Positions 37,830 to 46,365 of a stretch of 64,000 nt of DNA are shown piece by piece (the stretch's first letter is position 1; the number at the start of each line of letters is the position of its first letter). This stretch comes from Pannonibacter indicus. Lineage in GTDB: Bacteria > Pseudomonadota > Alphaproteobacteria > Rhizobiales > Stappiaceae. Location: the NCBI RefSeq assembly GCF_001418225.1, contig NZ_LIPT01000004.1, forward strand, positions 124,001 to 188,000. The letters are read 5' to 3'. Position numbers and translations under genes: made by a program. The notes beneath the pieces were generated by a model that ran no database searches, was not told the DNA's origin, and saw only the letters and a program-made list of their open reading frames with translations.

Positions 37830-38726
37830 TCAGGACAATGGTTTGCCGAGGCGGCCTGCCAGATCCTGGATATACTGGAAGGCAACGCGGCCCGAACGTC
37901 CGCCGCGGGTGGTGGACCATTCGAGAGCCTCTGCCCGCAGCGTTGCGGCATCGATCTCCAGCCCGAAATGGCGCACATAGCCGCCGACCATCTCCAGATA
38001 GTCGTCCTGGCTGCAGTTGTGGAAGCCGAGCCACAGGCCGAAACGGTCGGACAGGGAGACCTTTTCCTCCACCGCTTCGGCCGGATTGATCGCGGTCGAG
38101 CGCTCGTTCTCGATCATGTCGCGCGGCAGCAGGTGGCGTCGGTTGGAGGTGGCGTAGAAGATGACATTCTCGGGCCGTCCCTCGATGCCTCCCTCCAGAA
38201 CTGCCTTCAGCGACTTGTAGGACGTATCATCGTGATCGAAGCTCAGGTCGTCGCAGAAGATGATGAAGCGGTGCGGAGCGCTCTTGATGATCTTCATCAG
38301 GGCGGGCAGGGTGCTGATATCCTCGCGGTGGATCTCGATCAGTTTCAGCGCGGGCACGCCGCCGTCAGAATTGATCGCCCCGTGAACGGCCTTCACCAGC
38401 GACGATTTGCCCATGCCTCTGGCGCCCCACAGCAGGGCGTTGTTGGCCGGAAGCCCCCTGGCAAAGCGCATGGTGTTTTCAAAGAGGAGATTCCGCACGC
38501 GGGAAACGGCGCACAGAAGGTCCAGGTCCACCCGGTTGACCTTCGGCACGGGCGATAGTTCGCCAGGGTGAGGCTGCCAGACAAAAGCGTCTGCAGCGGC
38601 AAAGTCCGGGGCAGACGGCTCAGCGGGAACAGCCCGGGCGATGAGGCTGATCAGTGTGTCGAGCTTTGCCGACAGCAACTGGAAGTCCGGGTTGATTTGT
38701 GAAAAATCTTTGGCGCCTTGGGTCAT
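37830..38726 (-). CDS. DUF815 family AAA-type ATPase
   Basis: A 298-aa ATP-binding protein of the DUF815 (COG2607) family. Walker A is LLWGARGMGKSS (about residues 98-109) and Walker B FIIFCDDLSFD. A sensor-like region YATSNRRHLLPRDM and the segment EEKVSLSDRFGLWLGF are family hallmarks. Its biochemical role is not established. It converges on the NlpD-like gene and is divergent from yajC. Confidence 0.9.
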   Translation of the reverse strand: MTQGAKDFSQINPDFQLLSAKLDTLISLIARAVPAEPSAPDFAAADAFVWQPHPGELSPVPKVNRVDLDLLCAVSRVRNLLFENTMRFARGLPANNALLWGARGMGKSSLVKAVHGAINSDGGVPALKLIEIHREDISTLPALMKIIKSAPHRFIIFCDDLSFDHDDTSYKSLKAVLEGGIEGRPENVIFYATSNRRHLLPRDMIENERSTAINPAEAVEEKVSLSDRFGLWLGFHNCSQDDYLEMVGGYVRHFGLEIDAATLRAEALEWSTTRGGRSGRVAFQYIQDLAGRLGKPLS

Positions 38727-38859
38727 CGTGCAGGTGTAACTCGCGGTCTGAGTGCCTATATGGCGCGAGGAAACGCGTCTTAGTCAGGCTTAGCATGTGG
38801 GAAAGGGGACCGAAATGCCGGTTTTGGCTGGATCGGTACGCTCGATATTGCAGCATGGC

Positions 38860-38887
38860 TTGAATTGCGGGGCTCCCTCGGTATAGT
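38860..38887 (+). promoter_or_regulatory. Candidate promoter for the yajC-secDF operon
   Basis: TTGAAT and TATAGT are spaced by 16 nt, 89 nt before the yajC start codon. Confidence 0.5.
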
Positions 38888-38975
38888 CCGCGCAATCTGA
38901 TGAAGGCGAAACCAGAAATAAACTGGTGGTGCCATCCGCCAATGGTGAAAATCGCCCTTCTGCGAGGAGAGCTTG

Positions 38976-39305
38976 ATGTTGATTACCCCTGCCTATGCCC
39001 AGACCGGCGCCGGTGGCCCCGACTTCCTGATCCAGATGCTGCCCTTCGTGGCCATCTTTGCCATCATGTATTTCCTCATCATCCGCCCGCAGCGTCAGCG
39101 GGTGAAGAAGCACCAGGAAATGGTCGCCAACCTGCGACGCGGTGATACGGTGATCACGGCTGGCGGTCTGATCGCCAAGGTGGTCAAGGTGGTTGACGAT
39201 TCGGAAGTGCAGGTTGAACTGTCTGAAGGCGTGCGCGTGCGTCTGGTGCGCTCCATGGTGCAGGAAGTGCGTTCCAAGTCCGAGCCGGTCAAGGACGGCG
39301 AATAA
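38976..39305 (+). CDS. yajC: Preprotein translocase subunit YajC
   Basis: A 109-aa small membrane protein associated with SecDF. One transmembrane helix (MLPFVAIFAIMYFLIIRPQ) ends in the conserved RPQ, followed by the GDTVITAGGLIAKV segment. GAGGAG precedes the ATG at 38976; an adjacent TTG immediately upstream is not needed. Confidence 0.96.
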   Translation: MLITPAYAQTGAGGPDFLIQMLPFVAIFAIMYFLIIRPQRQRVKKHQEMVANLRRGDTVITAGGLIAKVVKVVDDSEVQVELSEGVRVRLVRSMVQEVRSKSEPVKDGE

Positions 39306-39327
39306 TCCCATCCCTGCGGATCCCATT

Positions 39328-39350
39328 GGCCCGGCCCCTTGTGCCGGGCC
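39328..39350 (+). other. Hairpin in the yajC-secD spacer
   Basis: An 8-bp stem GGCCCGGC/GCCGGGCC with a 7-nt loop followed by TTAATA. It may attenuate or process the mRNA between yajC and secD; it is a weak terminator at best. Confidence 0.4.
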
Positions 39351-39369
39351 TTAATACAGGCGTTTCGAC

Positions 39370-40980
39370 ATGCTCTATTTCGCACGCTGGAAGATCGCAC
39401 TGATCATTGGTGTGATTCTTGCGGGCATTGTGTCCGTCTTGCCGAACTTTCTGCCGGCATCGGCACTTGCATCCTGGCCCAAGTGGCTTCCCCAGCGCCA
39501 GATTGTGCTTGGTCTCGATCTTCAGGGCGGTGCCTATCTGCTCTATGAGATCGACCGGCACGACTATATCCAGAAGAGCCTGACGACGCTGACAGGTGAG
39601 ATCCGCAGCGAACTGCGCAAGGAGCCGCGCATCGGCTACACCGGTCTTGGCATCCAGGGTGAGAGCGTGCAGCTGCGCATCCGCGATATGGACCGCCTGA
39701 ACGATGTGCGCGAGCGCCTGCAGCCGCTGGTCAATCCGCTGGTGAACTCCCTGTTCGGCGGCGGCTCGGTCAATGAATTCGCCCTGTCGGTAGATAACGA
39801 CGGCCTCGTCCGCTTTACCTTCACCGAAGACGGCCTCAACCAGCGCATGGCTTCAATCGTGCAGCAGTCGATCGAGGTCATCCGCCGCCGCGTGGATGAA
39901 CTGGGCACGACTGAGCCCAACATTCAGCGCCAGGGCACCGACCGCATTCTCGTGGAAGCGCCGGGCGAGCGGAACCCGGAGCGCCTGAAGGCGCTGATCG
40001 GCCAGACGGCGCAGCTGACCTTCCACCTCGTCGACACCACCATGTCCGCCGAACAGGCCATGCAGGGCCGCCCGCCGGCAGGTACCGTGGTGATCAGCTC
40101 GGTGGATGATCCTCCGGTGCCGTATCTTGTCGAGGAAGTGCCGCTGATGACCGGCGAGGATCTGTCCGACGCGCAGGTCTCGATCAATCAGCAGACCAAC
40201 GAGCCTGTCGTGAGTTTCCGCCTGAATACGGCGGGCGCGCGCAAGTTTGCGACCGTCACCACGCAGAACGTCGGCCGGCCCTTTGCCATCGTGCTCGACA
40301 ACGAAGTGATTTCCGCCCCGCGCATCAATGAGCCGATCACGCAAGGGGCGGGGCAGATCTCGGGCAATTTCACCGTCCAGACCGCCAATGATCTGGCCGT
40401 GCTGCTGCGCGCCGGTGCGCTTCCGGCGAAGCTCACCGTGATCGAGGAGCGGGCCATCGGCCCCGGCCTTGGTCAGGATTCCATCGATGCCGGCCGGCTT
40501 GCCTCGATGATCGGTGCCGCTGCGGTGGTCATTTTCATGCTGCTCGCCTATGGCCGTTTCGGTCTGTTCGCGGACATAGCCCTGGCGGTGAACGTGACGC
40601 TGATCTTCGCCATGCTGACGCTCTTGCAAGCAACGCTGACGCTGCCCGGTATCGCCGGTATCGTGCTCACCATCGGTATGGCGGTGGATGCCAACGTGCT
40701 GATCTATGAGCGCATACGCGAGGAATACCGCAACGGACGCTCGGCCATTTCGGCGATTGACGCAGGTTTCTCCCGCGCGTTCAGCACCATTGTGGACGCC
40801 AACGTGACGACGCTGATTGCGGCCCTCGTGCTGTTCCAGCTCGGCTCCGGCCCGGTGCGCGGCTTTGCCGTGACGCTGGCCATCGGCATCCTGACAACGG
40901 TGTTCACCGCCTTCACCTTCACTCGGCTTCTTGTCGCGATCTGGGTCCGCAGGGCCCGGCCGGCGAAGCTTGCGCTCTGA
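39370..40980 (+). CDS. secD: Protein translocase subunit SecD
   Basis: A 536-aa membrane protein which with SecF uses the proton gradient to complete protein export. The first membrane helix is near residues 8-25, then the periplasmic P1 region starting GLDLQGGAYLLYEID. The C-terminal five helices contain the RND-like GIAGIVLTIGMAVDANVLIYERIREE motif with the key Asp. Length is normal for SecD. secF follows 17 nt later. Confidence 0.97.
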   Translation: MLYFARWKIALIIGVILAGIVSVLPNFLPASALASWPKWLPQRQIVLGLDLQGGAYLLYEIDRHDYIQKSLTTLTGEIRSELRKEPRIGYTGLGIQGESVQLRIRDMDRLNDVRERLQPLVNPLVNSLFGGGSVNEFALSVDNDGLVRFTFTEDGLNQRMASIVQQSIEVIRRRVDELGTTEPNIQRQGTDRILVEAPGERNPERLKALIGQTAQLTFHLVDTTMSAEQAMQGRPPAGTVVISSVDDPPVPYLVEEVPLMTGEDLSDAQVSINQQTNEPVVSFRLNTAGARKFATVTTQNVGRPFAIVLDNEVISAPRINEPITQGAGQISGNFTVQTANDLAVLLRAGALPAKLTVIEERAIGPGLGQDSIDAGRLASMIGAAAVVIFMLLAYGRFGLFADIALAVNVTLIFAMLTLLQATLTLPGIAGIVLTIGMAVDANVLIYERIREEYRNGRSAISAIDAGFSRAFSTIVDANVTTLIAALVLFQLGSGPVRGFAVTLAIGILTTVFTAFTFTRLLVAIWVRRARPAKLAL

Positions 40981-40997
40981 TCCGGGAGAAAAACGTC

Positions 40998-41948
40998 ATG
41001 GCTTTGCTCCGTCTCTTTCCGGACAACACCAAATACCGCTTCATGTGGTTCAGGACGGTCAGCTATCCGCTGTCCATCGTCATCGCCATCGTATCCTTCG
41101 GCCTGTTCTTTTCCGTGGGGCTCAATTACGGCATCGACTTCAAGGGCGGCAGCCTGATCGAGCTGAAGACGCAAGGGCCAGCAGACCTTGCCGCCATCCG
41201 CGGTGAGCTTTCGGCTCTCAATCTCGGCGACGTACAGGTTCAGCAGTTCGGCGATCCCGACGAGGTGCTGATCCGTATCGAGCAGCAGGATGGGGGAGAG
41301 CTGTCCCAGCAGGCGGCCATCAACAACATCCGCGAGACCTTCGAGGGGCAGGTGGAGTTCCGCCGCGTCGAGATCGTCGGTCCGCGCGTCTCCGGTGAAC
41401 TGGCGAGAGCCGGCACCATTGGCGTGACCGTGGCGCTGATCTGTATCCTGTTCTATGTCTGGTTCCGCTTTGAATGGCAGTTTGCCGTGGGCGCCATCCT
41501 GACGACGCTCAACGATGTGATCGTCACCATCGGCCTTTTCGTGGTTCTGCAGCTCGACTTTACCCTGTCGAGCATCGCGGCCATCCTGACCATCATCGGT
41601 TATTCGCTGAACGACACGGTGGTGGTCTATGACCGCATCCGTGAGAACCTGCGCCGCTACAAGAAGATGCCGCTGGCCGAACTTCTGGATCTGTCGATCA
41701 ACGAGACCCTGGCGCGTACGACCATGACCTCGCTGACGACGCTGATCGCCCTGCTGGCGCTTTACACCTTCGGCGGTGAGGTCATCCAGTCCTTCACGCT
41801 GGCCATGATCATCGGCGTGGTGATCGGCACCTACTCGTCGATCTTCCTGGCGGCTCCCTTGCTCATCCTGTTCAACCTGCGCGGTACCGGTGGCGGTGAG
41901 GAAGAGGATGGCGCCAAGGACGGCAAGTCAGCGGCCAAGACGGCCTGA
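40998..41948 (+). CDS. secF: Protein translocase subunit SecF
   Basis: A 316-aa partner of SecD. Hallmarks are GIDFKGGSLIELK after the first helix, GPRVSGELARAG, and IIGYSLNDTVVVYDRIREN, the motif containing the conserved Asp. Six membrane helices are expected. The C-terminal tail is short and charged. The next gene starts 10 nt after its stop. Confidence 0.97.
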   Translation: MALLRLFPDNTKYRFMWFRTVSYPLSIVIAIVSFGLFFSVGLNYGIDFKGGSLIELKTQGPADLAAIRGELSALNLGDVQVQQFGDPDEVLIRIEQQDGGELSQQAAINNIRETFEGQVEFRRVEIVGPRVSGELARAGTIGVTVALICILFYVWFRFEWQFAVGAILTTLNDVIVTIGLFVVLQLDFTLSSIAAILTIIGYSLNDTVVVYDRIRENLRRYKKMPLAELLDLSINETLARTTMTSLTTLIALLALYTFGGEVIQSFTLAMIIGVVIGTYSSIFLAAPLLILFNLRGTGGGEEEDGAKDGKSAAKTA

Positions 41949-41958
41949 AGGCGGTCTC

Positions 41959-42336
41959 ATGGAAATCCGCAAGGCGCATTTTCCCGGACGTGCACCCGTC
42001 GACTCCTATGGTGGCGGCGGGTTCCGCTTTGCAGGCATGTCCCATCACGGTTCGATCCTGTGCTTGCCGAGCGGGATCCACGGCTGGGATGTGACGGGCA
42101 TGGTGGATCTCTCGCCAGACGTGTTTTCCAGGGTACTGGAGCAGGCTGAGGACATCGAAGTTCTGCTGATTGGCACCGGCGTGGAGCTCAAGCCTCTCGG
42201 CAGCGAGTTGCGCGCCCTGTTCCGCGAGGCCGGGATCAAGGCCGAGCCCATGTCCACCGGCGCTGCCGTCCGGACGTTTAATGTTCTTCTCTCCGAAGAC
42301 CGTGCCGCCGCAGCAGCGCTGATTGCGGTGGACTGA
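41959..42336 (+). CDS. Mth938-like domain protein, homologue of complex I assembly factor NDUFAF3
   Basis: A 125-aa single-domain protein of the Mth938/DUF498 family. The core I-G-T-G-x-E-L-K-P pattern (LLIGTGVELKPLG) and the end TGAAVRTFNVLLSEDR are typical. The mitochondrial member NDUFAF3 is a complex I assembly factor, and association of this family with secDF genes in alphaproteobacteria has been noted in comparative work. It is almost contiguous with secF, so likely translated from the same mRNA. A complex I role here is inference from homology and context. Confidence 0.88.
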   Translation: MEIRKAHFPGRAPVDSYGGGGFRFAGMSHHGSILCLPSGIHGWDVTGMVDLSPDVFSRVLEQAEDIEVLLIGTGVELKPLGSELRALFREAGIKAEPMSTGAAVRTFNVLLSEDRAAAAALIAVD

Positions 42337-42430
42337 CCCGAAGGCCAGGCCAGTCCCTGACACTGAGCCCTTGAGGCATCCGCAGTTCACCGCTCTGGTC
42401 CACGCTGGAAAGAGGCCTATTTAGGCAAGA

Positions 42431-43276
42431 ATGCAGACGAATTTTAGCCACGCACAGGCATTGGTGCGCCAGTACGATCCGGACCGCTATCTGACGGCAT
42501 TGCTCGCTCCGGAAGAGCACCGTGGCGGCTTGATGGCCCTTTATGCCTTCAACATGGAAGTGGCGCGGGTGCGTGAACTGGTGCGCGATCCTCTGCCCGG
42601 CGAGGTCCGTCTGCAGTGGTGGCGGGATTTTCTTGCAGGCAGTGCGCATGGTGATGCCAATGCCAATCCGGTGGCCGCTGCCCTTGCCAGCACAATCGAG
42701 CGCTACCGGCTGCCTGTCGAGGCCTTGCAGGGGCTGATCGATGCGCGGGTCTTTGATCTTTACGACGATCCCATGCCAACCCTGCATGATCTGGAGGGCT
42801 ATACCGGAGAGACGTCCTCGGCGCTGATGCAGCTGGCCTCGATCATTCTGGCGGGCGGGGATGAGGCCGGCACCTGTGACCTTGCGGGACACGCCGGTGT
42901 TGCCTACGGCCTTACGGGGCTGCTGCGGGCTCTGCCCTGGCATGCCTCCCGCCGGCAGCTTTATCTGCCCGCTGATGTGCTGGACCGGCATGGGGTGGAC
43001 CGGGAAACCCTGTTCCGGGGCGAGGCGACGCCGGAACTGGGAGCAGCTCTGGCTGAAATGCGCGAGCATATCCGCCACCATCTCGGCCGCGTGAAGAGCC
43101 TCAAAACGGTCTGCACGCCTGGTATCGTGCCCGCCTTCCTGCCGGTTGTGCTCGTCGAGGCGTTTCTGGGGAAGATGGAGCAGAAGGGGTATGATCCGCT
43201 GCGCTCCGAGGTCTCCCTGTCCCAGCTGCGGCGCCAGTGGCTCATCTGGCGCGGTGCCTGGCGCCTGCTCGGCTGA
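42431..43276 (+). CDS. Phytoene/squalene synthase-fold protein, NDUFAF6-like
   Basis: A 281-aa protein of the squalene/phytoene synthase superfamily. It has ALYAFNMEVARVRELV near residue 40, LQWWRDFLAG, and a helical C-terminus ending RRQWLIWRGAW. The Asp-rich catalytic motifs of true synthases are only partly kept: VFDLYDD is present, but the first D-x-x-x-D is replaced by NMEVARV. That pattern fits the NDUFAF6 group, whose mitochondrial member assists complex I assembly. It follows the NDUFAF3-like gene by 94 nt on the same strand. Terpenoid synthesis cannot be ruled out but is less likely. Confidence 0.82.
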   Translation: MQTNFSHAQALVRQYDPDRYLTALLAPEEHRGGLMALYAFNMEVARVRELVRDPLPGEVRLQWWRDFLAGSAHGDANANPVAAALASTIERYRLPVEALQGLIDARVFDLYDDPMPTLHDLEGYTGETSSALMQLASIILAGGDEAGTCDLAGHAGVAYGLTGLLRALPWHASRRQLYLPADVLDRHGVDRETLFRGEATPELGAALAEMREHIRHHLGRVKSLKTVCTPGIVPAFLPVVLVEAFLGKMEQKGYDPLRSEVSLSQLRRQWLIWRGAWRLLG

Positions 43277-43304
43277 CCGCTCAACTTTTGATCAGGCGTG
43301 TCGC

Positions 43305-44147
43305 TCAGGCCCCGGCAAAGCGCCGGGCCAGCGCCACGAAACCGGCGATATCAATTTCTTCCGCCCGTGCCGTCGGTGCAAGGCCGCAATCACTGATGCG
43401 CGTTTCCGCATCCGCCTTCAGCCCCTTCAACGATGCACGCAGCATCTTGCGGCGCTGACCGAAGGCCGCTGCCGTCACCCGCTCCAGATCCTTCAGATCA
43501 CAGGGCAGGGGCGCGGGATTGGGCGTGAGATGCACCACCGACGAGGTGACTTTCGGCGGCGGTGTGAAGGCTTGCGGATTGAGGTCAAACAGGATCTTCG
43601 CCCGCGTCCGCCAGCCCGCCAGCACGCCCAGCCGGCCATAGGCATCATCCTCAACCGTCGCCACGATGCGCTCGGCCACTTCCTTCTGGAACATCAGCGT
43701 CAGCGATTCCCAGAATGGCGGCCATGTGGGGGAGGTGATCCAGTTGAGCAGGAGCTGGGTGCCAACATTATAGGGCAGGTTGGCGACGATCTTGACCGGA
43801 TAGCCTTCGCTCAAGGCGGCCGGATCAATCGTCAGCGCGTCGGCTTCGAGCACCTCCAGGCGGCCCGGATAATGCGCCGAGATTTCCGCAAGGGCCGGAA
43901 GGCAGCGGCTGTCCTTTTCAATGGCCACCACCTTGCGTGCGCCATTGGCGAGCAGCGCCCGGGTCAGGCCACCGGGGCCGGGACCGACCTCGATCACCGT
44001 GCAGGCGGACAGGTCACCGGCCGAGCGCGCGATGCGGGATGTGAGGTTGAGGTCGAGCAGGAAATTCTGGCCGAGCGACTTCTTCGCGTCGAGACCATGG
44101 GTGCGGATGACCTCACGCAGGGGTGGCAGATCGTCGATCTGGCTCAT
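43305..44147 (-). CDS. rsmA: 16S rRNA dimethyladenosine transferase
   Basis: A 280-aa SAM-dependent enzyme (KsgA) that dimethylates two adjacent adenosines in helix 45 of 16S rRNA. It shows [10 protein letters not shown], the SAM motif [23 protein letters not shown] (the catalytic N-L-P-Y) and a C-terminal [14 protein letters not shown]. It is contiguous with pdxA, the usual pairing, and is last in the lptFGD-surA-pdxA-rsmA series. Confidence 0.97.
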   Translation of the reverse strand: MSQIDDLPPLREVIRTHGLDAKKSLGQNFLLDLNLTSRIARSAGDLSACTVIEVGPGPGGLTRALLANGARKVVAIEKDSRCLPALAEISAHYPGRLEVLEADALTIDPAALSEGYPVKIVANLPYNVGTQLLLNWITSPTWPPFWESLTLMFQKEVAERIVATVEDDAYGRLGVLAGWRTRAKILFDLNPQAFTPPPKVTSSVVHLTPNPAPLPCDLKDLERVTAAAFGQRRKMLRASLKGLKADAETRISDCGLAPTARAEEIDIAGFVALARRFAGA

Positions 44148-45176
44148 TCAAGATTCTCCGGCCAGGTGCTCCGGCTCAGCCAGTATGGCAGCCATGCGCA
44201 AGGCGGCTGCAAGGCTCTGAGGCCTTGCCTTGCCTGTGCCTGCGATATCGAAAGCCGTGCCATGGTCGGGCGAGGTGCGCACGAAGGGCAGGCCGAGGGT
44301 CACGTTCACCGTGTCGTCAAAGGCGATGGTCTTGACCGGGATCAGAACCTGGTCGTGATACATGCCGAGCACGCAGTCATAGGTCTTGCGGGCCTCCGGA
44401 TGGAAGAGCGTATCGGCCGGGCAGGGACCGCTGACATCCATGCCCTCATTCCGCAGCTGCTCAAGGGCAGGGGCAATGATATCGATATCTTCCCGTCCCA
44501 TGCTGCCGCCTTCGCCAGCATGGGGGTTAAGCCCGGCAACGGCGATGCGTGGCCTTGCAAGGCCAAAGCGCTTGCGGAAGTCCCTTTCCACAATACGCGC
44601 GGTCTCGAGGATGAGGTCAGCCTTCAGCGTGGCCGGAACGGCACTGAGCGGGATATGGACGGTGACGGGCACCACCATCAGTTCAGGCCCCGCCAGCAGC
44701 ATCACGGGCGTATGGGGACCGGCCCCAAACTGTCCGGCCAGCTCTCCAAGATATTCGGTATGGCCGGGATGGCGGAAGCCGGCGTCATAAAGCGTCTTCT
44801 TGGCGATGGGATTGGTGACGATGGCCGCAGCCCGGCCTTCGCGCACATCGGCCACACAGGCGTCAATCGAGGCGATGACGGCGGCGGCGGTGGCTGGATC
44901 CGGTGTTCCCGGCAGATCAGCCATGGTGTGACCGTCCGCAACCACAGGAAGCGCGCTGGAAAAGGCTTCGCAGGCATCTTCCGGCGCAACTTCGATGATG
45001 GGCACGTCAAGGCCGAGCCGCGCGGCTCGGCTGCGCAAAAGTTCGGGATCTGTCCGGACATAGAAGGGCGGCAGCGCCATAAGGCTCCGCTCTGCCCAGC
45101 ATTGCAAGGTGACATCCGGTCCGATGCCTGCAGGTTCGCCGCTTGTCACGGCAAGCGGAAGACGGATGTCAGCCAT
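44148..45176 (-). CDS. pdxA: 4-hydroxythreonine-4-phosphate dehydrogenase
   Basis: A 342-aa metal- and NAD-dependent dehydrogenase of the DXP-dependent pyridoxal phosphate pathway. Motifs are TSGEPAGIGPD, TNPIAKK, the His of GHTEYL, AGLNPHAGEGG and MYHDQ, which together hold the metal-binding histidines. It lies between the surA-like gene (22 nt) and rsmA (0 nt). Confidence 0.97.
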   Translation of the reverse strand: MADIRLPLAVTSGEPAGIGPDVTLQCWAERSLMALPPFYVRTDPELLRSRAARLGLDVPIIEVAPEDACEAFSSALPVVADGHTMADLPGTPDPATAAAVIASIDACVADVREGRAAAIVTNPIAKKTLYDAGFRHPGHTEYLGELAGQFGAGPHTPVMLLAGPELMVVPVTVHIPLSAVPATLKADLILETARIVERDFRKRFGLARPRIAVAGLNPHAGEGGSMGREDIDIIAPALEQLRNEGMDVSGPCPADTLFHPEARKTYDCVLGMYHDQVLIPVKTIAFDDTVNVTLGLPFVRTSPDHGTAFDIAGTGKARPQSLAAALRMAAILAEPEHLAGES

Positions 45177-45198
45177 CGGCGGAGCCTTGCCCGGTTTG

Positions 45199-46125
45199 TT
45201 ACCTGTAGGAAATCACCGACTGGCGGCGCAGATCCTGGATGTAGCGCCGGGTCAGCTGCTCGCCTTCCTTCTGGCGCAGCTCGTCCTCGATCTCGGTGCG
45301 GGCCGCCACATCGGACGCCAGCTCACGCTTGCCGCAAACGGCGATCATTTCAAGCCCGCGCGGGGTGACCTGGGCCGGGGTCAGGCGGCCAACTTCCGTC
45401 TTGGCAATCACGTCCTTCATGTCACCGGGAAGCTCGGTCTCCAGACGGAAGCCAACAGTCTTGACGACGACTTCATTGAAGGCCCGTGCCTTCTCAGCGG
45501 CCTGTTCGCAGCTGGTGAAGCTCTGGCGGAACTGGTCGGCCTCTCTCTTGCGCTGCGCCTTGAAGTTGCCCGAAGCCTTTTCGGGCACGACAAAGATCAC
45601 CTGCTCAAGCCTGTATTCGATGCTCTTGAGAGGCTGGTCCTTCTCGTTCCTCAGCTTCTGCAACTGGGCTGCGATATCGGATTCGCTGACCGAGACCCGG
45701 CCCTGGAAGCGCTGACGAAGTATCTGTGACCAGGCGATTTCCGCGCGCAGGCGATCGCGCAGCGTCTGAGGATCAACACCGCTCTGGCGCAAGGCTGCGG
45801 ACAAGTTGGCAGGGGTCAGCTTGACGCGTGACGCAATCGTTGCAAAGGCATCGTCGACCTGCTTCTTGGAAACCGAGATGCCATAGCGCTTGGCTTCCTT
45901 GAGTTTCAGCACCTCGTCAATGAGCTCATCCTGAGCCGCCTTGGTGGCTGCAGCGCCGCTCTTGCGTTCGGTAAGGGAAATAAGGCGGGCCCGCTGCCCG
46001 ATCTGGAACGACGTGATGGCCTGATCATCCACAACCACCTTGATGGCAGACTGGGCGTACACGCCGACAGGAGTTGCCGCCACAAGGCAAAGGGCGGCGC
46101 AGGCGATCATCAGTGATTTTTTCAT
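45199..46125 (-). CDS. surA: SurA-like periplasmic chaperone / peptidyl-prolyl isomerase
   Basis: A 308-aa exported protein. A signal peptide (MKKSLMIACAALCLVAATP, cleavage after VYAQ or nearby) is followed by a SurA N-terminal chaperone domain (VVVDDQAITSFQIGQRARLI) and one rotamase-like domain with weak conservation. SurA escorts outer-membrane proteins such as LptD, its operon neighbour. It is shorter than the enterobacterial SurA (about 430 aa), having one rather than two parvulin domains, as is common in alphaproteobacteria. Confidence 0.88.
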   Translation of the reverse strand: MKKSLMIACAALCLVAATPVGVYAQSAIKVVVDDQAITSFQIGQRARLISLTERKSGAAATKAAQDELIDEVLKLKEAKRYGISVSKKQVDDAFATIASRVKLTPANLSAALRQSGVDPQTLRDRLRAEIAWSQILRQRFQGRVSVSESDIAAQLQKLRNEKDQPLKSIEYRLEQVIFVVPEKASGNFKAQRKREADQFRQSFTSCEQAAEKARAFNEVVVKTVGFRLETELPGDMKDVIAKTEVGRLTPAQVTPRGLEMIAVCGKRELASDVAARTEIEDELRQKEGEQLTRRYIQDLRRQSVISYR

Positions 46126-46333
46126 CTCATCCCAGCCGGCACGTGCTCCCGGCGTCTCCCTTATGACGTCGTGGACATGAATTTGACCCGTAACAAGGCC
46201 TGGTCAGTCACGGTCAATGCTTTTATCTACGCAATGCCCTGAAACAATGGCCAAATTGAGCCGTTTACGCAAGTGCTGGCCACCATTTCGTGAACGCATC
46301 AAGACGAAAAATGCCACGTTACGGACAAGCTTG

Positions 46334-46359
46334 CAGGGCAGCAGAAACCTGCTGCCCTG
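46334..46359 (-). terminator. Hairpin directly downstream of lptD
   Basis: A perfect 11-bp stem CAGGGCAGCAG/CTGCTGCCCTG with a 4-nt loop begins 7 nt past the lptD stop on the minus strand. It has no T-tract, so it may stabilise the lptD message or partly uncouple lptD from surA. The remaining spacer to surA (46126-46333) holds nothing else I can name. Confidence 0.5.
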
Positions 46360-46365
46360 ATTGGC

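Noticed and set aside
43146-45368. 740-codon open frame antisense to rsmA and pdxA
   Set aside because: Both antisense partners are complete and conserved; this frame has no family features.
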